DNA of 64,000 nt, from assembly GCA_964646625.1 (NCBI GenBank), contig CAZYHC010000015.1, forward strand, positions 1 to 64,000, written 5' to 3'. Positions 1-7,415 of this stretch are shown piece after piece. Each line of letters opens with the position of its first letter. The stretch's first letter is position 1. The notes below the pieces were generated by a model. It worked only from the letters and a program-made list of their open reading frames with translations. It made no database searches and was not told the DNA's origin. The position numbers were made by a program, and so were the translations under genes. The DNA is from DAOULT01 sp964646625. Its GTDB lineage: Bacteria > Chloroflexota > Anaerolineae > CAZYHC01.

Positions 1-1
1 A

Positions 2-178
2 TCCTATCGCATCCGATGGACGGATTGCTCGCCCCGATTGGGGAAAGCAACTCCGTTTCAAAGAAAACGCCTGGAGATATCGCCATCTGGATATGGCATC
101 CATTGGCCAGAGATTGATGAGGACCTGGCTATTACGCCATTGTTGCAATGTGCAGAAATACTTGTAGCTGACAGGTAG
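2..178 (+). CDS. DUF2442 family protein, C-terminal part (cut by window start)
   Basis: This reading frame is open from the window edge to a TAG at 176-178. Its last residues read GYGIHWPEIDEDLAI followed by a leucine pair, and an earlier stretch reads SPRLGKATPFQRKRLE. Both match the usual C-terminal half of DUF2442 proteins (W-x-P-R-L-x-x-A-T-x-x-Q-R, then G-x-x-I-H-W-P-x-x-D-E-D-x-x). DUF2442 proteins are small, of unknown biochemical role, and are often found beside DUF4160 genes in toxin-antitoxin-like pairs. The start codon lies upstream of the window. A second DUF2442 gene and a DUF4160 gene follow on the same strand. Confidence 0.75.
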   Translation, partial: SYRIRWTDCSPRLGKATPFQRKRLEISPSGYGIHWPEIDEDLAITPLLQCAEILVADR

Positions 179-228
179 GGAGGAAATTTTCAGCATCCTT
201 GAGGGTAAAGCGTGAAGGAGGATAGCAT

Positions 229-513
229 ATGCCTCTACCAACAGAAGTGAAACCGCTCGACAACTACCGGCTCTGGGTCAAGTTTTCCGACGGCGCTGAA
301 GGTATCGTGGATTTGTCCGAATGTGCTGGTAAGGGTGTCTTTGCGCTCTGGAACGACTATCGGGAGTTTCAAAAGGTCTACATCGGGCCGGGTGGCGAAA
401 TCGCGTGGAGTGACCAGATTGATATGTGTCCAGATGCCATTTACCTGAAAATCACGGGTAAAAAGCCCGAAGAGCTGTTCCCGAAGTTACAGGAATTGCT
501 CCATCGTGCCTGA
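229..513 (+). CDS. DUF2442 domain protein
   Basis: A 94-residue protein whose whole length fits DUF2442: N-terminal NYRLWVKFSDG, a central IVDLSE, then VFALWNDYREFQKV and the typical I-x-W-x-x-x-x-D-x-x-P-D-x-x-Y ending. An AGGAGG-like ribosome site (gaaggaggatagcat) precedes the ATG. It overlaps the next gene by 8 bases, so the two are probably translated together. Its molecular function is unknown. Pairing of DUF2442 with DUF4160 suggests an antitoxin-toxin or other two-component small module, but that is inference from gene order. Confidence 0.8.
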   Translation: MPLPTEVKPLDNYRLWVKFSDGAEGIVDLSECAGKGVFALWNDYREFQKVYIGPGGEIAWSDQIDMCPDAIYLKITGKKPEELFPKLQELLHRA

Positions 514-766
514 GATCTGTCGATTCTTTGGCATCAGCATCAAGATGTTCTATGGTGACCATGCGCCACCTCACTTTCACGCGAGATACGGTGAGTATAA
601 AGCCGTGATTGATATTCGAACCCTGGTTGTCATTGGAGGCTCTCTTCCACCTCGTGCGCTGGGGATGGTTATTGAATGGGCATTGCAACATCAGGGAGAA
701 CTATTCGACTTGTGGGAACGAGCTACCAATTGCCAGCCTTTGTATAAAGTGCCTCCACTCGAATAG
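506..766 (+). CDS. DUF4160 domain protein
   Basis: An 86-residue protein beginning at a GTG inside the end of the DUF2442 gene. It carries the DUF4160 signature near its N-terminus (FFGISIKMFYGDHAPPHFHARYGEY), with the conserved DH-x-P-P-H-F-H-x-x-Y core. Residues 60-75 (IEWALQHQGELFDLWE) form the expected C-terminal helix. The histidine-rich core could bind a metal or form a nuclease-like site, but no activity is established as far as I know. The overlapping gene order supports a functional pair with the preceding gene. Confidence 0.8.
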   Translation: MPEICRFFGISIKMFYGDHAPPHFHARYGEYKAVIDIRTLVVIGGSLPPRALGMVIEWALQHQGELFDLWERATNCQPLYKVPPLE

Positions 767-873
767 GGAGAGATGTAGGTTGGGAAGAAAGTGTGGGGCC
801 GGCATCGTGCCCGGGTCCCCATCTTTGAGCAAACTATATTAATAAAAGACTGAAGAAAGGACGAATGTAAAAA

Positions 874-1854
874 ATGGCTAAATGGCAAATCCCACCAGAG
901 GGCGGTCATATGGACAGCCCCTCGGGTATTTACCTGCAAAACATGACCGGCAAACAGGTTGAGGAACAACTGAAGAAAAACGATCTGATCATCGTGCCCC
1001 TGGGGTCCACCGAGGCGCACGGGCCACACGCCTGTTCGGGGGAGGACACTTTTCTGGTGACTCGCATGGCCGAGGCCGTGGCCCAGAAAACAGGCTGCAC
1101 CGTAGCTCAACCCCTGTGGTACGGGTCACACCCTTATCACCACATGGGTATGCCGGGCACCATCGTCGTGCCAGAGGAGATTTTCGTGGGCATGATAAAA
1201 TCTATCATGGCCGGGCTGTGGAACATGGGTTTCCGCAAACAGATCCTGCTGAACGGTCATGGTCAGGAGTACGTCATCCCCACCGCCATCCACCAGTTTG
1301 CCAAGACCTACCAGGTGCCGGGCGTGTTCGTCAACCTCAACTGGTATCACGCCATCCAGGACCAGTTCAAGCTCAAGGAAGAGGGTGGCCCCTATGATAC
1401 CCCTTTCATCCACGCCGACGAGGTGGAGACCTCCTGGTCGCTGGCCCTTTTCCCGGAATACATAGACATGAGCGTGGTGGAAGATACCGAGCCGACCAGT
1501 TTCCTGGGCGATAAAATGGGCAAACACGTCGATAAGGCGGGCAACCTGCAACATAAACCTATCGCCTGGTACGGCCAGGTGGGGCTGGGCCCCATCGAGG
1601 TGGCGGCCTACCAGCCTGGCGTGGTCGGCAAAGCTTCTCTGGCCAGTGCGGAAAAGGCTCGTGCCGGCGTGGAAGCCCTCCTGGATTACATGGTCGAACT
1701 GGTGAACGACATCATGGAGCGTTTCCCGCCCGGTGAACTGCCGCCCATCGACCAGGTCACCCAGCGCCGTCGTGAGGAGATCGAGGCCGCCATCAAAGGC
1801 CCATTTGCTGAGGGTGGGTGCAGCATCTACAACCTGGCCTATCCGCCGGCCTAG
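874..1854 (+). CDS. iolN: Creatininase-family hydrolase, probable 3-dehydro-scyllo-inosose hydrolase (IolN-like)
   Basis: A 326-residue member of the creatininase amidohydrolase family (PF02633). Metal-binding landmarks are visible: VPLGSTEAHGPHACSGEDT near residue 45, LLNGHGQE near residue 125 and HADEVETS near residue 175. In the Thermotoga maritima inositol pathway a creatininase-like hydrolase (IolN) opens a diketo-inositol ring to a keto-gluconate. The next gene is a close match to that pathway's epimerase IolO, which makes this more likely than a true creatininase. The ATG at 874 has a gaagaaaggacg ribosome site upstream. It is first in a five-gene run of inositol-type enzymes. Family membership is sure; the exact substrate is inferred from context. 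Confidence 0.75.
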   Translation: MAKWQIPPEGGHMDSPSGIYLQNMTGKQVEEQLKKNDLIIVPLGSTEAHGPHACSGEDTFLVTRMAEAVAQKTGCTVAQPLWYGSHPYHHMGMPGTIVVPEEIFVGMIKSIMAGLWNMGFRKQILLNGHGQEYVIPTAIHQFAKTYQVPGVFVNLNWYHAIQDQFKLKEEGGPYDTPFIHADEVETSWSLALFPEYIDMSVVEDTEPTSFLGDKMGKHVDKAGNLQHKPIAWYGQVGLGPIEVAAYQPGVVGKASLASAEKARAGVEALLDYMVELVNDIMERFPPGELPPIDQVTQRRREEIEAAIKGPFAEGGCSIYNLAYPPA

Positions 1855-1871
1855 TGCCTTACCACCGTGAT

Positions 1872-1972
1872 TATAACCGCAGATAAACGCCGATGAACGC
1901 AGATAAACGCCGATGGGTTCATGTTGGGTTGTACTCTCAGCGGGTGTAGCGGGTGTTTCATCCGCTACATCC
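1872..1972. repeat. Dispersed repeat: tandem CGCAGATAAACGCCGATG unit plus inverted repeat
   Basis: The gap between the hydrolase and the epimerase holds two tandem copies of an 18-19 base unit (cgcagataaacgccgatg). They are followed by an imperfect inverted repeat with arms gtagcgggtg and tcatccgctac. Units of this kind are scattered in many environmental bacterial genomes. No gene is seen here. Confidence 0.6.
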
Positions 1973-2022
1973 GTTACTTCAGTGATAGATAGCAAATTAT
2001 AACATGCATAGGGAGCGTTTTT

Positions 2023-2832
2023 ATGAAGCTAAGTATTGTGCTTTCCACTCATGCGGCCCAGTTCGAGGCCCTGGCCTATAAAGGCGATTTCGCCGACAAC
2101 GTGGCCCACATCGCCTCTTTGGGCTACGATGGCGTGGAGTTGGCGGTGCGCGATCCAAACCTGCTGGATGTGGCTCAGGTAAATAAAATCATCGGCTGGC
2201 ACGGGCTGGAAGTGCCGGCCATCGGTACGGGCCAGGCTTACGGCGAGGAGGGGCTGTCCTTCACCGACCCGGCTAAAAAGGTGCGAGACAGGGCCGTAAA
2301 GCGTATCTTTGACCAGATAGAGTTGGCCGCTTGCTTTGGGGCCCAGGTGATCGTGGGGCTGATTCGGGGCCGGGTGCAACCTGGCGTGGAGCGAGACCAG
2401 GCGATGGAGTGGCTGGTGAGCGCCTTCCGAAAGTGCGCGGCCCAGGCCGAAAGAAAAGGGGTAAAGCTGGCCCTGGAACCCATCAACCGCTACGAGACGG
2501 ACCTGATCGTGCGGGTGGACGAGGGCCTGGCTCTCGTTGAGCAGGTGGGGTCCGGAGCGGTGGGGCTGCTCCTGGACACTTTCCACATGAACATCGAAGA
2601 GCCGTCCATCGAAGAGAGCATTGCCGCCGCCAGGGAACATATCTTTCACTTCCACGTGGCCGACTCCAACCGCTGGTATCCGGGGGCAGGACACGTCAAC
2701 TTCGCCTCCGTGGTGGACACGCTGCGAAGCATCGGCTACCAGGGTTATCTCTCGGCCGAGATTCTGCCTCTGCCGGACGTGAATACCTGCGCTCGCGAAA
2801 CCATCGCGCACCTGCGGCCCATTGTCGGTTAG
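2023..2832 (+). CDS. iolO: TIM-barrel 5-dehydro-L-gluconate-type epimerase (IolO-like)
   Basis: A 269-residue AP-endonuclease-2/xylose-isomerase-like TIM barrel. It resembles T. maritima TM0416 (IolO) along its length as I recall that sequence: KLSIVLSTHAAQFEALAYKG at the start, VELAVRDP, AIGTGQAYGEEGLSFTDP, LALEPINRYETD near residue 150, LLLDTFHMNIEE near 190 and HFHVADSNRWYPGAGH near 215. The Glu, Asp, His and Glu residues in these segments are the expected metal ligands. IolO epimerises the keto-gluconate formed by IolN, so the adjacent genes make biochemical sense. The ATG is preceded by agggagcg. A hexulose or tagatose 3-epimerase is the main alternative. Confidence 0.8.
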   Translation: MKLSIVLSTHAAQFEALAYKGDFADNVAHIASLGYDGVELAVRDPNLLDVAQVNKIIGWHGLEVPAIGTGQAYGEEGLSFTDPAKKVRDRAVKRIFDQIELAACFGAQVIVGLIRGRVQPGVERDQAMEWLVSAFRKCAAQAERKGVKLALEPINRYETDLIVRVDEGLALVEQVGSGAVGLLLDTFHMNIEEPSIEESIAAAREHIFHFHVADSNRWYPGAGHVNFASVVDTLRSIGYQGYLSAEILPLPDVNTCARETIAHLRPIVG

Positions 2833-2844
2833 AACAACGCGTGT

Positions 2845-2879
2845 CAGGTGCCTGGCACTTCCAAAGTGCCAGGCACCTG
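2845..2879. repeat. Dispersed palindrome, family 1 (GGTGCCTGGCACTT)
   Basis: A perfect 16-base inverted repeat (arm CAGGTGCCTGGCACTT) with a 3-base loop between the epimerase gene and iolB. Related copies lie at 10542, 30642, 37393, 41157 and, as a half copy, 44645. It could fold as a strong hairpin in mRNA but has no T-run after it. Confidence 0.9.
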
Positions 2880-2917
2880 GGAGTCTCTTTGTGATTTTTT
2901 TCTATTGGAGGAATATT

Positions 2918-3757
2918 ATGTCATTGATGTTCAAAGATCAAGGGTTCGTCGAGGGTTACGCCTCCATTGCCACCCCGGACAACAGCCCCCTGGAAAAAAT
3001 TGCCTTTGGGCGGTTGCAGCTTACCCAGGGTAGCGCCCCTTACGAAGCTGTCACCGAAGGGAACGAGGTGGTGCTGGATATCCTGTCGGGCGTCTGCGAC
3101 GTGACGGTTACTTTCGGCGCAGACACCCGGTCGTATTCCAACCTGGGGAGTCGGGCCGACGTGTTTGCTGGCCGCCCGACCCTGATCTGCCTGCCTCCAA
3201 GGACCGGGTATCGCCTGGTGGCGCGTTCCCCACACCTCGACATCGCCGTGAGCGCCGCACCCTGCCCGGATGGCGGCCAGCCCGCGATTATCGCTCCCGA
3301 CGACAGCGAAACCAGCATAGTGGGCGCGGGCAATTGGGAGCGGCAGGTGCACCTGGGCACGGTGGGCCTCGGCCTCACCCGGCGGCTGATGGTGGGTGAA
3401 ACCATCAACCGGCCCGGCTGCTGGTCCAGCTATCCGCCCCACAAACACGACGAGGAGCGGCCCGGCGAGGTGCCTATGGAGGAGGTTTACTTCTACGCGG
3501 TGAAGCCCAAACAGGGGTTTGGGGTGCAATGTCTGTACCAGCGTCCAGAGGTGCCCGACCGCCTGGACGAAGCCTTTATCGTGCGCGACGGCGATACGGT
3601 GGTCCTGCCGCGGGGTTATCACCCGGCGGTGGCCGCCCCCGGCTATCAACTCTGTTACGTCTGGGTGCTCTATGCCGAAGCAGACGTGTACGGGGCGGCC
3701 TGGTCCGACGACCCCGACCATGCCTGGGTACGCAGCGTGGAGGCTATGTTACGCTGA
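2918..3757 (+). CDS. iolB: 5-deoxy-glucuronate isomerase (IolB family)
   Basis: A 279-residue bicupin. The second cupin carries SSYPPHKHDEERPGE followed by MEEVYFY near residues 165-190, the metal-binding HxH...E motif typical of IolB. VLPRGYHPAV near 225 and YVWVL near 245 are also family landmarks. IolB converts 5-deoxy-glucuronate to 2-deoxy-5-keto-gluconate in the Bacillus-type inositol pathway. The ATG at 2918 follows a strong ttggagg site; an in-frame extension to 2822 would translate the palindromic repeat and is unlikely. The gene is fourth-step machinery placed beside Thermotoga-type enzymes, so the local pathway is mixed. Confidence 0.88.
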   Translation: MSLMFKDQGFVEGYASIATPDNSPLEKIAFGRLQLTQGSAPYEAVTEGNEVVLDILSGVCDVTVTFGADTRSYSNLGSRADVFAGRPTLICLPPRTGYRLVARSPHLDIAVSAAPCPDGGQPAIIAPDDSETSIVGAGNWERQVHLGTVGLGLTRRLMVGETINRPGCWSSYPPHKHDEERPGEVPMEEVYFYAVKPKQGFGVQCLYQRPEVPDRLDEAFIVRDGDTVVLPRGYHPAVAAPGYQLCYVWVLYAEADVYGAAWSDDPDHAWVRSVEAMLR

Positions 3758-3778
3758 GAGCGTTTGAAAATTTTCAAC

Positions 3779-3836
3779 CACAAAGGACACTAAGAGCACC
3801 AAGTATAAAATCTTTGTGTTCTTTGTGCTCTTTGTG
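3779..3836. repeat. Dispersed CACAAAG inverted repeat
   Basis: An imperfect inverted repeat of about 25-base arms (cacaaaggacactaagagc against ctctttgtg), AT-rich in the loop, between iolB and the aldolase gene. A related degenerate piece (ctctgtgtcctctgtgg) lies near 45119-45135. It may act as an mRNA hairpin; its origin looks mobile. Confidence 0.65.
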
Positions 3837-3868
3837 ATTATAAAAGACTGAAAGGAGTTTTATAGAAA

Positions 3869-4906
3869 ATGGAGTACAGGCTTAACGGCTACAAATTTGA
3901 CGTGGAGAAATTTTTCCCTGAACGCATCAAGGACCTTATCACCGAGATTCGCGTTGATCGACCGGAGATAGTGCAGGCCGAGGCCCTGAGCCGGGTGCGA
4001 CGGCAGAAGCTGACCAGGGATGGTAAGCTGACTGTCCTGGCTACCGACCATCCGGCCCGGCGGGTGACCAACGTGGGCGACGATCCTATCGCCATGGCCG
4101 ACCGCCTGCAATATCTGGGCCGGGTGCTGAGGGTCATCGCCGCCAGCGATTTCGACGGGGTGATGGGCCCTACGGCCATCATCGAAGAGCTGTTCATCGT
4201 CAACTACCTGGTCAAGCAGGGCGGAGGGCCGAGCTTCCTGGACAACAAGGTTATGCTGGGGTGCATGAACCGGGGCGGGCTGTCCGGCGTGGTGTGGGAG
4301 ATGGACGACCGTTTCACCTCTTTCACCGCTGAAAGCATCTACAACCTGCGCCTCGACGGAGCCAAAATGATGGTGCGCATCGAGGACGACACTCCTGGCT
4401 CCCTGGAGACTATCACTAACTGCGTGCAGGCCATCAACGACCTGAACGCCCTGGATATCCCCACCTTCCTGGAGCCTTTGCCGGTCAGGTTTGTGGATGG
4501 CAAGTACAAGGTTCAGAAGGAGGCTGCGGCTATAGCTACGGTGGCGGGCGTGGCCTCGGAATTGGGGGATTCCTCCGTGAACCTGTGGCTCAAGGTGCCC
4601 TACGCTGATAACTATGAGATGGTAGCGCGGTCCACCACTTTGCCCATCTTGATGCTGGGCGGAGAATCCAAGGGCGACCCCACACCGATGATGAACGAGT
4701 TCGTGTCCGGCATGAAAGCGGGGGCCAACATACGTGGGGCGCTGGTGGGACGCAACATCCTGTTCCCCGGCGACGAAGACCCGATGGCTACCGCCATGGC
4801 CGTGCATCGCATCGTGCACGACGGCTATTCCGCCGAGCAGGCCGTGGACTACCTGATGGAACAGCGGGGTAAAAACCTGAACGCCCTGACGAAGTGGATA
4901 AAGTAG
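3869..4906 (+). CDS. Class I aldolase-like (beta/alpha)8 protein of inositol clusters (Cgl0159-like)
   Basis: A 345-residue protein resembling the Cgl0159 family, which is found in actinobacterial inositol clusters and has a class I aldolase-type barrel. Landmarks are LTVLATDHPARR near residue 55, GPTAIIEELFIVNYL near 105, LGCMNRGGLSG near 127, LPILMLGGESKGDP near 255 and GALVGRNILFPGDEDP near 290. The last segment is the phosphate-binding end of such barrels. It likely takes the role of IolJ, cleaving the phosphorylated 2-deoxy-5-keto-gluconate to dihydroxyacetone phosphate and malonate semialdehyde. This step is inferred from position beside iolB. An aaaggag site precedes the ATG. Confidence 0.68.
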   Translation: MEYRLNGYKFDVEKFFPERIKDLITEIRVDRPEIVQAEALSRVRRQKLTRDGKLTVLATDHPARRVTNVGDDPIAMADRLQYLGRVLRVIAASDFDGVMGPTAIIEELFIVNYLVKQGGGPSFLDNKVMLGCMNRGGLSGVVWEMDDRFTSFTAESIYNLRLDGAKMMVRIEDDTPGSLETITNCVQAINDLNALDIPTFLEPLPVRFVDGKYKVQKEAAAIATVAGVASELGDSSVNLWLKVPYADNYEMVARSTTLPILMLGGESKGDPTPMMNEFVSGMKAGANIRGALVGRNILFPGDEDPMATAMAVHRIVHDGYSAEQAVDYLMEQRGKNLNALTKWIK

Positions 4907-4999
4907 GGAATAGGGATCAGGAAATTAGGGAAGTGGGAAGGGGTGAAAGAGTGAAGCCCGGCGCGTTTTGCTGCTTTCACTTTTTCACTCCTTCTTCGG
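4907..4999. repeat. Dispersed repeats: GGGAATAGGGA-type and GTGAAAGAGTGAA inverted repeat
   Basis: Directly after the aldolase stop are gggaatagggatcagg and related purine-rich units. An inverted repeat with arms ggggtgaaagagtgaagc and gctttcactttttcactcc follows. The GGGAATAGGGA type recurs near 45903 and inside queA near 59840. No gene is seen. Confidence 0.65.
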
Positions 5000-5013
5000 C
5001 CAGGAGGTGAGCG

Positions 5014-6243
5014 ATGAACGGTAAGTTAAAAGGCAAGCTGGTCGTGGCTCAGAGCGGCGGGCCTACGGCGGTCATAAACAGCAGTGTGGCCGGAGTGGCC
5101 CAGGAAGCACTGGCCCACGGCGAGATCATCACCGCCGTCTACGGGGCGCTGCACGGCATCGAGGGGGTGCTTTACGAGACCCTCATCGACCTGGGGCGGG
5201 AAACGAAAAAGGCTATCGAGGGGCTGAGGCGGACCCCGGGCGCGGCCCTGGGTTCGTGTCGGCACAAGCTGACCCCGGAAGATTACGGGCGCATTGTGGA
5301 AGTCTTCCGCGCCCACGACATCCGTTACTTCGTCTACATCGGCGGCAACGATTCGATGGATACCGCCTACCGGGTGGAGCAACTGGCAACCGAATCCGGC
5401 TACGAGTTGCGGGCCATGGGCGTGCCCAAAACCATCGACAACGACCTGGCTTACACCGACCACTGCCCCGGCTACGGCAGCGTGGCCCGCTGGATCGCCA
5501 CCGCCGTGCGCGACGCCGGGCTGGACACCGAGGCCATCGGCGTGGTGGATAAGGTCAAGGTCATCGAGTGTATGGGGCGCAACGCGGGCTGGATTACGGC
5601 CTCCGCAGCCCTGGCCCGTGACCATCAGGACGCAGCCCCACACCTCATATATCTGCCAGAAAGGCCCGTCATTGTGGACCGCTTCCTGGACGACGTGCAG
5701 CGGGTCTACGATCGCCTGGGATACGTGTTCGTGGCGGTCTGTGAAGGGGCCAAGGGCGAAGATGGCAGAACCCTGGTCGAATCGAAAGTTGCCGTGGACA
5801 TGGACGCCTTCGGCCATCCCCAGCGCGGCGGGGTGGCCGACTTCCTGTGCAGGCTGGTGGCCGATGAGCTGGGCCTTAAAGCCCGCTTCGACAAGCCGGG
5901 CACCATCCAGCGGGTGTCTATGGCCCTGGCCTCGCCCCTCGATCTGGAGGAGGCTTACACGGTGGGGCAGATGGCCGTCCGCCACGCGGTGGAAGGAGTA
6001 AGCGGCCGGATGGTCACCCTGGTGCGCGAATCGGACGAGCCTTACAGCTATACCACCGGCTTGGTGGAGTTAGAGAAAGTGGCCGGGGCCGAAAAGCTCA
6101 TGCCCGACGAGTTTATCGCCCCAGACGGCAACGACGTGACCGAAGCCTACATAAAATATGCCCGGCCACTCATCGGGGGGCCGCTGCCGCCTTATGCCCA
6201 TCTGGAGAAGCACGCCGTGCCCCAACGGGCTAACCCATGCTAA
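5014..6243 (+). CDS. PFK-family sugar phosphotransferase (probably PPi-dependent)
   Basis: A 409-residue phosphofructokinase-A family protein. N-terminal VVAQSGGPTAVINSSVAG binds the phosphate donor. FVYIGGNDSMDT near residue 105 replaces the GGDGS of ATP-PFKs with GGNDS, like the GGDD(T/S) of pyrophosphate enzymes. GVPKTIDNDLAYTDHCPGYGS near 137 contains the catalytic TIDND, and the Lys before it is typical of PPi-dependent enzymes. IECMGRNAGW near 180 is the MGR substrate loop. It follows iolB and the aldolase, where Bacillus has the PfkB-type kinase IolC. It may therefore phosphorylate 2-deoxy-5-keto-gluconate, or simply fructose 6-phosphate. An aggaggtgagcg site precedes the ATG. Confidence 0.85.
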   Translation: MNGKLKGKLVVAQSGGPTAVINSSVAGVAQEALAHGEIITAVYGALHGIEGVLYETLIDLGRETKKAIEGLRRTPGAALGSCRHKLTPEDYGRIVEVFRAHDIRYFVYIGGNDSMDTAYRVEQLATESGYELRAMGVPKTIDNDLAYTDHCPGYGSVARWIATAVRDAGLDTEAIGVVDKVKVIECMGRNAGWITASAALARDHQDAAPHLIYLPERPVIVDRFLDDVQRVYDRLGYVFVAVCEGAKGEDGRTLVESKVAVDMDAFGHPQRGGVADFLCRLVADELGLKARFDKPGTIQRVSMALASPLDLEEAYTVGQMAVRHAVEGVSGRMVTLVRESDEPYSYTTGLVELEKVAGAEKLMPDEFIAPDGNDVTEAYIKYARPLIGGPLPPYAHLEKHAVPQRANPC

Positions 6244-6261
6244 GTAATGAGGGGGATGAAC

Positions 6262-6453
6262 ATGAGCAAAGAACATCCACCACAGTTTGTTAGTGATGCC
6301 CCGGCTGTTCAGCAGGCGAAAAACGAGGCCGCAATCCGCCTGGTGAGGGAGTGGATGGCTGATGAGTCTGGGTACGATGAGAAGACCTGGCCGATAGCGA
6401 AAAAGGCTATCGAAGAAAATCGTCTCTCTCCCAGGAGACGGTTCGATGATTAA
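6262..6453 (+). CDS. Small antitoxin-like protein
   Basis: A 63-residue hydrophilic protein. The ATG at 6262 is best placed for the gaggggg site at 6249-6255; ATGs at 6247 and 6256 are in frame but too close to it. The end (WPIAKKAIEENRLSPRRRFDD) resembles small proteins that precede PIN-domain toxins. A 17-codon PIN-like start follows in an overlapping frame, which supports an orphan antitoxin of a broken pair. The assignment rests on resemblance and context. Confidence 0.55.
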   Translation: MSKEHPPQFVSDAPAVQQAKNEAAIRLVREWMADESGYDEKTWPIAKKAIEENRLSPRRRFDD

Positions 6454-6496
6454 GGCTATTATCTTGGATTCAGGGATAGCTAGTTGTACATTATAA
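6446..6496 (+). pseudogene. Remnant of a PIN-domain toxin start
   Basis: An ATG at 6446 overlaps the antitoxin-like stop by 8 bases. It reads MIKAIILDSGIASCTL and then hits TAA. PIN-domain toxins commonly begin MI-x-x-I-x-LDSG or LDAG, with the Asp as a metal ligand. Nothing PIN-like follows; the next gene is DUF3800. The remnant suggests a toxin gene cut off after its first strand, but it is short and could be chance. Confidence 0.4.
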
Positions 6497-6508
6497 TAAG
6501 GGAGTGCC

Positions 6509-7213
6509 GTGATTCTTTTCTACATAGATGAGAGCGGGACAGGGCTAGGTGATAAACAAACACCGTTCTTCATCCTGGCAGCCGTGGCTATTCACGTCCG
6601 TGACTGGCAGGAGGTGGATAGCCGGGTTGCAAATATAAAGCGCCGTCTGGTCAGTTGGGCGAAACCGGAGGACTTTGAAATCAAGGGCCGCGATATGCGA
6701 CGCGGAGACAAGTTTTTCAGAGGCCAAAACTGGAAGGCACGCGTCGAGGCTATAAACGATGTGGCTCAACTAATCGCAGAATTGCCTTGTCGAATTTTTG
6801 CGGTCCAAGTGGACAAGCGTGATTTGCCCGACTACATTGGCTCTGATAGCAACCTGTATCGCTTGGCTTTCTGGCGGTTGCTTGACGAAATAGACGCCGA
6901 ATTGAAGAATGCTCAACGTGGCCCAGGAATACTGATGGTTGATATGCGCTCTGACATGCATTCCAGTGTCCAGGACCGGCGCCTGGTTGATGCTTACCGT
7001 GAGTGGATAGCTTCACGTGCAGGCCGCACTCAATTGGTTGAATTGCCCTGGTTTGGCTTTTCTGCATTCTATGCGGGCCTACAGTTGGCTGATTTCGCAG
7101 CCTACTTGATAGATTTTGTGTCAAATGAGGATAGACCCACCAAACCTGATCCGGAGCTGCGCGAGGCTTTTGCCAAATTTGAACACAAAGTATCCCTTGT
7201 GCGCATTCCCTGA
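6509..7213 (+). CDS. DUF3800 domain protein
   Basis: A 234-residue protein with the DUF3800 hallmark FYIDESGTG at residues 4-12 and the C-terminal LQLADFAAYLID near residue 195. The acidic residues in these two segments match an RNase H-like nuclease fold predicted for the family. DUF3800 proteins are frequent in defence islands and mobile regions; their target is not firmly known. The GTG start lies 6 bases after ataaggga. The gene stands alone among toxin-antitoxin remnants, and its 3' end abuts the terminator of a candidate minus-strand RNA. Confidence 0.82.
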   Translation: MILFYIDESGTGLGDKQTPFFILAAVAIHVRDWQEVDSRVANIKRRLVSWAKPEDFEIKGRDMRRGDKFFRGQNWKARVEAINDVAQLIAELPCRIFAVQVDKRDLPDYIGSDSNLYRLAFWRLLDEIDAELKNAQRGPGILMVDMRSDMHSSVQDRRLVDAYREWIASRAGRTQLVELPWFGFSAFYAGLQLADFAAYLIDFVSNEDRPTKPDPELREAFAKFEHKVSLVRIP

Positions 7214-7326
7214 CAAAAGCGAACCCACGGCTATTGTCGCCGCGGGTTCTAAGAATGTAGCTCTAACAGGCGCACGGCATCTCAGCCATGCCATGGATCC
7301 CCGTGCAGTCCGGGGCACCTCATCAT
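7213..7326 (-). ncRNA. Candidate structured small RNA of unknown family
   Basis: A near-consensus minus-strand promoter (7332-7359) would start transcription near 7325. The roughly 112-base transcript has three clean stems. CCCCG/CGGGG closes a 7-base loop. CAUGGCAU pairs with AUGCCGUG around GGCUGAG. An 11-bp hairpin at 7221-7249 is followed by GCTTTTG on the minus strand, a terminator-like end. No minus-strand open frame of note is present. I do not recognise it as SRP RNA, tmRNA, RNase P or a known riboswitch; a small 6S-like RNA cannot be excluded. Confidence 0.5.
7214..7249 (-). terminator. Intrinsic terminator-like hairpin
   Basis: Arms gaacccacggc (7221-7231) and gccgcgggttc (7239-7249) form an 11-bp stem with one G-U pair and a 7-base loop. 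On the minus strand it is followed by GCTTTTG, a short T-run. It also lies just after the DUF3800 stop but has no T-run in that direction. Confidence 0.55.
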
Positions 7327-7331
7327 TTATT

Positions 7332-7359
7332 ATTATACTCACTTTTCAGATTTAGTCAA
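7332..7359 (-). promoter_or_regulatory. Sigma-70 promoter for the candidate RNA
   Basis: On the minus strand TTGACT (7359-7354) and a perfect TATAAT (7337-7332) are separated by 16 bases. It points away from the antitoxin gene at 7416 and into the 7213-7326 structured segment. Confidence 0.7.
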
Positions 7360-7415
7360 GCAAAGTTTTCTGAGATAATGAATAATTTCGAATAGCCCGA
7401 GACTGGGAGCATAAT

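Noticed and set aside
1126..1995. Long minus-strand open frame opposite the hydrolase gene
   Set aside because: It mirrors codon positions of a well-conserved plus-strand gene and has no family features; the same holds for other long antisense frames such as 28426-29124 and 35160-36407.
6509..7213. DUF3800 gene as part of an insertion sequence
   Set aside because: No terminal inverted repeats, target duplications or transposase motif are visible around it.
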